From assembly GCF_900112845.1 (NCBI RefSeq), contig NZ_FONG01000010.1, positions 124,001-188,000 on the forward strand: 64,000 bases of DNA, given 5' to 3'. The notes under the pieces are model-generated. The model did no database searches. It saw only the letters and a list, made by a program, of their open reading frames with translations, and had not been told where the DNA came from. Made by a program: the position numbers and the translations under genes. This document shows positions 59,973 to 64,000 of the stretch, piece after piece (the first letter of the stretch is position 1; each line of letters begins with the position of its first letter). The stretch comes from Actinacidiphila alni (lineage in GTDB: Bacteria; Actinomycetota; Actinomycetes; Streptomycetales; Streptomycetaceae).

Positions 59973-59986
59973 CCTGAGGAGACCCT

Positions 59987-61195
59987 ATGTCGGATGCACC
60001 TAATGTCGCCGGGGCCGTCCCCGGAGTGATCCCGGAGACGCCGGCGACAGCGCCGACCCGCCCGCCGGGAACCCACGGCCCCGGACCGCGGATCGAGTGG
60101 ATCGACGTCGTACCCGTACGCGCCCCGCTCATCGGCGACTTCCGCGGCAGCTACTACCACATGACCCACCGCGCGACGCTGGTGATCCGGGTCCACACCG
60201 ACCAGGGCATCGTCGGCGAGGCGTACGTCGGCGACGAGGACGCGACCGCCCACGAGATCCGCTCCGTACTGCTCGACGAGATCGCCCCGCGGGTGGTCGG
60301 CATGGAGGTGCTGGAGACGGAGAAGTGCTGGCAGGCGGCCTATCCCGCCACCTTCGACATCCTGCGCGACCGCCGGATCGGTCTCGTGGCGCTCGCGGGC
60401 CTGGACACCGCGGTTTGGGACGCGGCCGGCAAATTCCTCGGCCAGCCGCTGTGGCGGCTGTGGGGCGGCGCCCGCGCCCGGGTGCCGATGACGGCCATCG
60501 GCGGCTACTACGGCGAGCCGCTCGGCCCGATCGAGGAGGAGATCACCTACTACCGCGAGGTGCTGGGCCTGGCCGGGATGAAGTTCAAGGTCGGCGGCCG
60601 GTCACCGGAGGTCGACGCCGCGCGCGTACGGGCCGCCCGGGCCGCCGCGGGATCGGACTTCGTGCTGTGCATCGACGCCAACCAGGGCTACACGGTGCCG
60701 GACGCCGTCGATCTCGCGCGGCGCCTGGAGGACCAGGACATCCGCTGGTTCGAGGAGCCGGTGATGTGGCACAACGACCGGCGCTCGCTGCGCGACGTCC
60801 GTTACCTGGGCGGGATACCCGTCTGCGCCGGGCAGAGCGAGCTGTCGGCGAGCGGCTGCCGCGATCTGATGGAGACCGGTTCCGTGGACGTGTGCAACTT
60901 CGACGCCTCGTGGTCCGGCGGCCCCACGGCGTGGCGCCGCGTGGCGGCGATCGCCTCCAGCTATGACGTGCAGATGGGCCATCACGAAGAGCCGCAGGTC
61001 AGCACTCATCTGCTGGCGAGCGTCCCGCACGGCACCTTCGCCGAGTGCTTCCACCCCAGCCGCGACCCGTTCTGGTGGAATCTGGTGACCAACCGCGGCG
61101 ACCTGGTCGACGGCGAGATCGTCCTGACCGACCGGCCGGGTCTCGGCTGGGAACTGGACTGGGACTACATCGACAAGCACAGGATCGACAAGTGA
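59987..61195 (+). CDS. Enolase-superfamily sugar-acid dehydratase (mandelate-racemase type)
   Basis: 402 residues with GAGGAGA upstream. GMKFKVGG gives the KxK catalytic pair; metal ligands are in CIDANQGY, WFEEPV and CAGQSELSASG, and MGHHEEPQ carries the His base. The N-terminal 35 residues are Pro/Thr-rich and extra to the fold. RDFRGSYYHMTHR is the substrate lid. It would dehydrate a sugar acid to a 2-keto-3-deoxy acid. It is divergent from the transporter operon and first of a three-gene operon (4-base overlap with the SDR). L-rhamnonate is a plausible substrate but its motifs do not match E. coli RhmD closely. Confidence 0.82.
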   Translation: MSDAPNVAGAVPGVIPETPATAPTRPPGTHGPGPRIEWIDVVPVRAPLIGDFRGSYYHMTHRATLVIRVHTDQGIVGEAYVGDEDATAHEIRSVLLDEIAPRVVGMEVLETEKCWQAAYPATFDILRDRRIGLVALAGLDTAVWDAAGKFLGQPLWRLWGGARARVPMTAIGGYYGEPLGPIEEEITYYREVLGLAGMKFKVGGRSPEVDAARVRAARAAAGSDFVLCIDANQGYTVPDAVDLARRLEDQDIRWFEEPVMWHNDRRSLRDVRYLGGIPVCAGQSELSASGCRDLMETGSVDVCNFDASWSGGPTAWRRVAAIASSYDVQMGHHEEPQVSTHLLASVPHGTFAECFHPSRDPFWWNLVTNRGDLVDGEIVLTDRPGLGWELDWDYIDKHRIDK

Positions 61196-61938
61196 CCTCA
61201 CCCCTGGACGACGGACTGCGCGGCGCCCGCGTGCTGGTGACGGGCGCGGCGGGCGGCATCGGCGCGGCGACCGCCGCCGCCTTCGCCGCCGCGGGCGCCC
61301 GGGTGGCCGCCGCGGACCTGCCCGGCCGGCCGCCGCCCGAGGGAATGGCGGCGGCGCTCGAGGCCGATCTGCGCGACCCGGCGGGCTGCGCTGATCTGGT
61401 GGGCGCCGCGGCCGGGCGGCTCGGCGGGCTCGACGTGGTCGCGCATCTGGCGGGGGTGATGCGGCGCCGCGCCGACCTCGGCGAGGTGACCGAGGAGGAC
61501 TGGGACGTCCAGCACGACGTCAATCTCAAGTCCGCGTTCTTCCTGCTGCGCGCGGCCGGCGAGCTGATGACCCGGCAGGGCGGCGGGGGCCGGCTGATCG
61601 CCGCGGCCTCGCAGGGCTGGTGGAGCGGCGGTTACGGGGGCTCGGCCGTCTACGCGGCGACCAAGGGCGGCCTGGTCTCGCTCTGCCGCGGCCTGGCCCG
61701 TACGTACGGGCCTGCCGGGATCACCGTGAACACGGTCGCACCCGGCGCGATCGACACCCCGATGCTCACCACCGACCTGTCCCCCGGCGCGTTGGACGCG
61801 ATCGTCGCGGCGACGCCGCTCGGCCGGGTGGGCGCGCCCGAGGAGGTGGCCTCGGCGGTGCTCTTCCTCGCCTCGGCCCGCGCCTCGTTCGTCACCGCCG
61901 CGACGCTCAATGTCAGCGGCGGCTGGCTGGCGTACTGA
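61192..61938 (+). CDS. Short-chain dehydrogenase/reductase (SDR)
   Basis: 248 residues, classical SDR. GTG start overlaps the dehydratase stop by 4 bases. VLVTGAAGGIGAATAAAFAAAG is the cofactor loop, AADLP (Asp) suggests NAD, VYAATKGG holds the catalytic YxxxK, and VNTVAPGAIDTPM follows. LNVSGGWLAY is the standard end. It would oxidise a hydroxyl of a sugar, sugar acid or keto-deoxy acid. Because it is translationally coupled to the dehydratase, it probably acts on its product or substrate. Confidence 0.87.
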   Translation: MTSPLDDGLRGARVLVTGAAGGIGAATAAAFAAAGARVAAADLPGRPPPEGMAAALEADLRDPAGCADLVGAAAGRLGGLDVVAHLAGVMRRRADLGEVTEEDWDVQHDVNLKSAFFLLRAAGELMTRQGGGGRLIAAASQGWWSGGYGGSAVYAATKGGLVSLCRGLARTYGPAGITVNTVAPGAIDTPMLTTDLSPGALDAIVAATPLGRVGAPEEVASAVLFLASARASFVTAATLNVSGGWLAY

Positions 61939-61964
61939 CCGGCCAGGACGAGGAGGCCGACGAC

Positions 61965-62243
61965 ATGGAATTCCTGGTGACGATCCGCCAGGACTGGACC
62001 GCCCTCCGCGATCTGCCCGACCTCGCCGCGCTCGTGGAGGAGGAGCGGCGTACCGGGCGGGAACTGATCGCGGAGGGTGTCATCGTACGGATCTGGCGGG
62101 TGCCCGGGCAGCGCGCCAACATCGGCGTCTGGCGGGCCCGGGACGCCACGGAACTGGTGGCGCACCTGGACCGGCTGCCGCTGCGCCGCTGGCTGGACGC
62201 GGAGGTGCGGGCGCTGGCCGCACACGAGTTGGAGGCGCCATGA
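61965..62243 (+). CDS. Muconolactone isomerase-like small protein
   Basis: 92 residues, GAGGAG upstream. MEFLVTIRQDWTAL and the central LIAEGVIVRIWRVPGQRANIGVW with LDRLPLRRWLDAEVRAL match the ferredoxin-like fold of muconolactone delta-isomerases (MEFLV..., ...LLPLxxW...). That enzyme acts in aromatic catabolism; here the gene lies in a sugar-acid operon 26 bases after the SDR, suggesting a lactone or keto-acid isomerase. Last gene of the operon; it converges with RhaM. Confidence 0.75.
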   Translation: MEFLVTIRQDWTALRDLPDLAALVEEERRTGRELIAEGVIVRIWRVPGQRANIGVWRARDATELVAHLDRLPLRRWLDAEVRALAAHELEAP

Positions 62244-62338
62244 CCGCGGGCAGGGGCGGCGCGCACGCACGGACGCGCCGTACGGCGGCCGCGTCGGGCG
62301 CGGTCGCGGCACGGCGCGGGGCGCGGCGCGGGGCACGG

Positions 62339-62653
62339 TCAGTCCATGTGCCAGACCTCGGCGGCCTCGATCAGGCCGCCGTCGGGGCCCAGGTGCTCGG
62401 CCAGCACGTCCTGGAACCACGCGGACCAGCGGGCGTTGACCTCGGTGGCGCCGACCTTGCCGAAGGCGGTGGCCGCGTCCGGCTCGCACTCGGCGTAGGC
62501 GATCACCGTGGTGCCGCGGCGGAAGAGGCTGTAATTGCGTACGCCCGCGTCGCGCAGCGCGGCCACCAGCTCCGGCCAGATCTCGTCGTGCCGCCGCTGG
62601 TACTCCTTTTCGCGGCCCTCGATCACCGTCATGAGAAAACAGATGCGCTGCAC
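62339..62653 (-). CDS. rhaM: L-rhamnose mutarotase
   Basis: 104 residues from GTG with AGGAG six bases upstream, as long as E. coli RhaM. VQRICFLMTVIEGREKEYQRRHDEIWPELVAALRDAGVRNYSLF is the characteristic opening with the His of RRHDEIWPEL; VIAYAECEPD and the closing VWHMD are also typical. It interconverts alpha and beta anomers of rhamnose in the cytoplasm. It is transcribed away from the isomerase-LacI operon, with two operators in the gap. The close relative FucU-type or other mutarotases are longer. Confidence 0.85.
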   Translation of the reverse strand: MQRICFLMTVIEGREKEYQRRHDEIWPELVAALRDAGVRNYSLFRRGTTVIAYAECEPDAATAFGKVGATEVNARWSAWFQDVLAEHLGPDGGLIEAAEVWHMD

Positions 62654-62720
62654 TGCGGCTCCTCCCTTTCGGCCCGATCCGGACGACGCCTTGCGTTCGG
62701 CCGGATGCTCCGGCACTGTA

Positions 62721-62736
62721 CTGGAACGGATTCCAG
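62721..62736. promoter_or_regulatory. LacI-type operator, site 3 (CTGGAACGGATTCCAG)
   Basis: An inverted repeat with CTGGAA and TTCCAG arms around CGGA (seven paired bases each side counting the outer A/T). It is 68 bases upstream of the rhaM start. Confidence 0.7.
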
Positions 62737-62738
62737 TA

Positions 62739-62754
62739 CGAGAAACGATTCCAG
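62739..62754. promoter_or_regulatory. LacI-type operator half-site, site 4 (CGAGAAACGATTCCAG)
   Basis: The right arm CGATTCCAG is perfect, the left arm degenerate (reverse: CTGGAATCGTTTCTCG). Centre lies 18 bases from site 3, close to two helical turns, which could allow cooperative binding. Confidence 0.55.
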
Positions 62755-62965
62755 TGCTGTTTTCAGGTCTGCATTCGGGTCCGCTTTCAGGATCGCTTCC
62801 CGGCACGATTCCCGTGCCGCGCCCGGCGCCGGCCTCACCGTCGGCGGCCGGAGCGGCCGGGCCGCCCACGGCCGGTGCGACCGGAGGGCGGGAGCGGCCG
62901 GAAGTACCGGAAGAATCAGCCGTACTGAGTCCCGACCCTGTCAGAGTCCGAGCGGAGAGCACTCG

Positions 62966-63820
62966 ATGCGCCTGTCATGCGCTGACTACACCTGGCCCCT
63001 GCTGCCCCACGGCAGCGCACTGGACATCGTCCGCGCGCTCGGCTGCGAGGCGGTGGACATCGGCTTCATGACGGGCCGCTCGCACGTGCGCCCGGAGACC
63101 GCCCACGGTTCGATCGGCCTGGCCGCGGGCGCGGTCCGGGAGCGGGTGGAGTCCCGCGGGCTCGCGGTGGCGGATGTCTTCGCGATTCCGGCGGCCGATT
63201 TCGAGAGCCTGGCACCGAACAATCCCGACGCGCGGCGGCGGGAGCTGGCGATGGAGTTCTTCGCCGACGCGGTGGACTTCGCGCGGGCGGTCGGCGCGCC
63301 CGGTCTGACGACGCTGCCCGGTGTGGTCTTCGGCGACGAGCCGTTCGAGCAGGCCCTGGAGCGTTCGGCGCAGGGGCTGCGCCGCCGGGTCGACCTGGCG
63401 GGCGCGGTGGGCCTCGCGCTGTCGGTCGAGCCGCACACCGGTTCGCTGATCGACACCCCGGACAAGGCGGCCCGGCTGCTGGCGGCGGTCCCGGGTCTCA
63501 TGCTCACCCTCGACTACGGGCACTTCGTGTACGGCGGCAGCCCGCAGGAGGACATCGACCCGCTGCTCCCGCACGCCAGGCACCTGCAGTGCCGGGCGGC
63601 CCGCCCCGGTGTGCTCCAGGCGCGCGTCGCCGAGGACACCGTCGACTGGGCGCGGGTGGTCGCCGCGCTCGGCGCCGGCTACGACGGCTATCTGGCGCTG
63701 GAGTACGTCTGGCAGGAGTGGATGGACTGCGACCGTGTCGACACGGTCGCCGAGTCCGCGCTGCTGCGCGACGTGCTGCTGGCCGCCGCTCGCGCGACCG
63801 CCGGGGCAGGTGCCCGATGA
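62966..63820 (+). CDS. Sugar phosphate isomerase/epimerase family protein (TIM barrel)
   Basis: 284 residues. The opening MRLSCADYTWPLLP and the EVDIGFM strand, VEPHTGSL, LTLDYGHFVYGG and LALEYVWQEW contain the acidic and His residues that bind metal in xylose-isomerase-like barrels. Family members isomerise or epimerise free sugars, inosose or keto-acids; the substrate here is unknown. It overlaps the LacI-gene start by 4 bases (ATGA), so regulator and enzyme are one transcript. Confidence 0.82.
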   Translation: MRLSCADYTWPLLPHGSALDIVRALGCEAVDIGFMTGRSHVRPETAHGSIGLAAGAVRERVESRGLAVADVFAIPAADFESLAPNNPDARRRELAMEFFADAVDFARAVGAPGLTTLPGVVFGDEPFEQALERSAQGLRRRVDLAGAVGLALSVEPHTGSLIDTPDKAARLLAAVPGLMLTLDYGHFVYGGSPQEDIDPLLPHARHLQCRAARPGVLQARVAEDTVDWARVVAALGAGYDGYLALEYVWQEWMDCDRVDTVAESALLRDVLLAAARATAGAGAR

Positions 63821-64000
63821 GTACCGAGCCGACCCGCCGCGGGCGCAAGGCCGCCAAGACGTCCCCCGCCGCCTCCGCGGCCCCCGCTCCCGCGGCCGCG
63901 CCCGTCGCGCCGTCCCGGCCGCCGGCCGCGATCGCCGACCGGGCGGGCATGCGCCAGGTCGCCGACCGCGCCGGTGTGGCCATGTCGTCGGTCTCCCGCG
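63817..64000 (+). CDS. LacI-family transcriptional regulator, 3' end cut off by window
   Basis: Only 61 residues are visible. After a disordered Ala/Pro-rich stretch of about 44 residues (unusually long for the family), the HTH begins at MRQVADRAGVAMSSVSR, matching the LacI opening I.DVA..AGVS..TVSR. It is translationally coupled to the isomerase gene. It is the natural candidate for binding the CTGGAATCGATTCCAG-like sites in this region, including the one upstream of its own operon. Confidence 0.85.
   Translation, partial: MSTEPTRRGRKAAKTSPAASAAPAPAAAPVAPSRPPAAIADRAGMRQVADRAGVAMSSVSR

Larger units (their letters stand above)
62654..62965. other. Divergent regulatory region between rhaM and the isomerase gene
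   Basis: 312 bases without a gene. It holds two LacI-type operators at 62721-62736 and 62739-62754, then a run of TTCAGG/ATTCCCG-like short repeats around 62758-62815, including the small palindrome GGCACGATTCCCGTGCC. No clear -35/-10 pair was found. Confidence 0.6.

Noticed and set aside
62240-62965. A start (ATGA) overlapping the muconolactone-isomerase stop and continuing in frame to the isomerase gene
   Set aside because: It would run antisense through rhaM and encodes Arg/Ala-rich sequence. It could be a remnant of a lost downstream gene, but nothing supports that.
1-64000. tRNA, rRNA, CRISPR array, insertion sequence or prophage
   Set aside because: No cloverleaf-like sequence, regularly spaced repeat, transposase or integrase motif was seen. 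The DUF1469 'holin' gene sits in a chromosomal stress operon and is not phage evidence.

Overview
This is a very GC-rich window with short intergenic gaps, frequent GTG starts and many 4-base ATGA/GTGA gene overlaps. It carries several families typical of Streptomyces and its relatives (DUF5133, the phage-holin/DUF3618/DUF4235 trio, a bacterial GOLPH3 protein, STAS/SpoIIE regulators and many secreted glycosidases). It is best read as a chromosomal piece of a streptomycete (Streptomycetaceae). I saw no rRNA, tRNA, CRISPR array, transposase or integrase. Family names rest on motifs and recollection, not on searches.

Layout. 1-3702: a small cassette (protein cut by the window edge, PLP ornithine/DAP-type decarboxylase, GNAT, MFS exporter). 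3797-5925: two GNAT genes and an MpaB/DUF2236 protein. 5956-10499: a secreted sedolisin protease and a secreted rhamnosidase-like six-hairpin protein with four C-terminal Cys repeats. 10743-15091: small hypothetical, DUF5133, GOLPH3-like and membrane proteins. 15251-18869: zinc alcohol dehydrogenase, a ManD/RspA-type sugar-acid dehydratase, and a divergent uronate-dehydrogenase-like gene. 18928-25141: YihY/BrkB, the holin/DUF3618/DUF4235 operon, GlgX, DUF72 and a small hypothetical. 25187-32510: an uncharacterised oxidative cluster (AMP-dependent ligase opposite a FOXRED2-like flavoprotein, FMN 2-hydroxyacid oxidase, atypical P450 and CPA2 antiporter) with a canonical Crp palindrome in the divergent gap. 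32500-35043: serine hydrolase and 3-hydroxyisobutyrate-dehydrogenase-like gene. 35077-40029: a stressosome-like partner-switching operon (RsbW-like, RsbR, RsbS, RsbT, kinase-phosphatase, RsbU-like). 40058-53512: secreted glycosidases (two GH78, one multidomain GH3) and a GDSL esterase. 53643-64000: sugar-acid catabolism and uptake (two enolase-superfamily dehydratases, Gfo/Idh/MocA, SDR, muconolactone-isomerase-like protein, RhaM mutarotase, TIM-barrel isomerase, complete RbsABC-type transporter, and the start of a LacI regulator).

How it fits together. The right-hand 24 kb and the gene at 7506-10499 look like one carbohydrate programme. Secreted rhamnosidases, a beta-glucosidase and an esterase would trim plant rhamnosides outside the cell, the ABC transporter would import the freed sugar, RhaM would equilibrate its anomers, and dehydrogenases and dehydratases would degrade it, probably without phosphorylation. 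Two different LacI-type palindromes mark two tiers of control. TGAAwCGTTTCA lies just downstream of promoters of the secreted enzymes (10588 and 43678), and CTGGAATCGATTCCAG-like sites lie at the catabolic promoters (59798, 59957, 62721, 62739). The sugar and the exact reactions are inferences.
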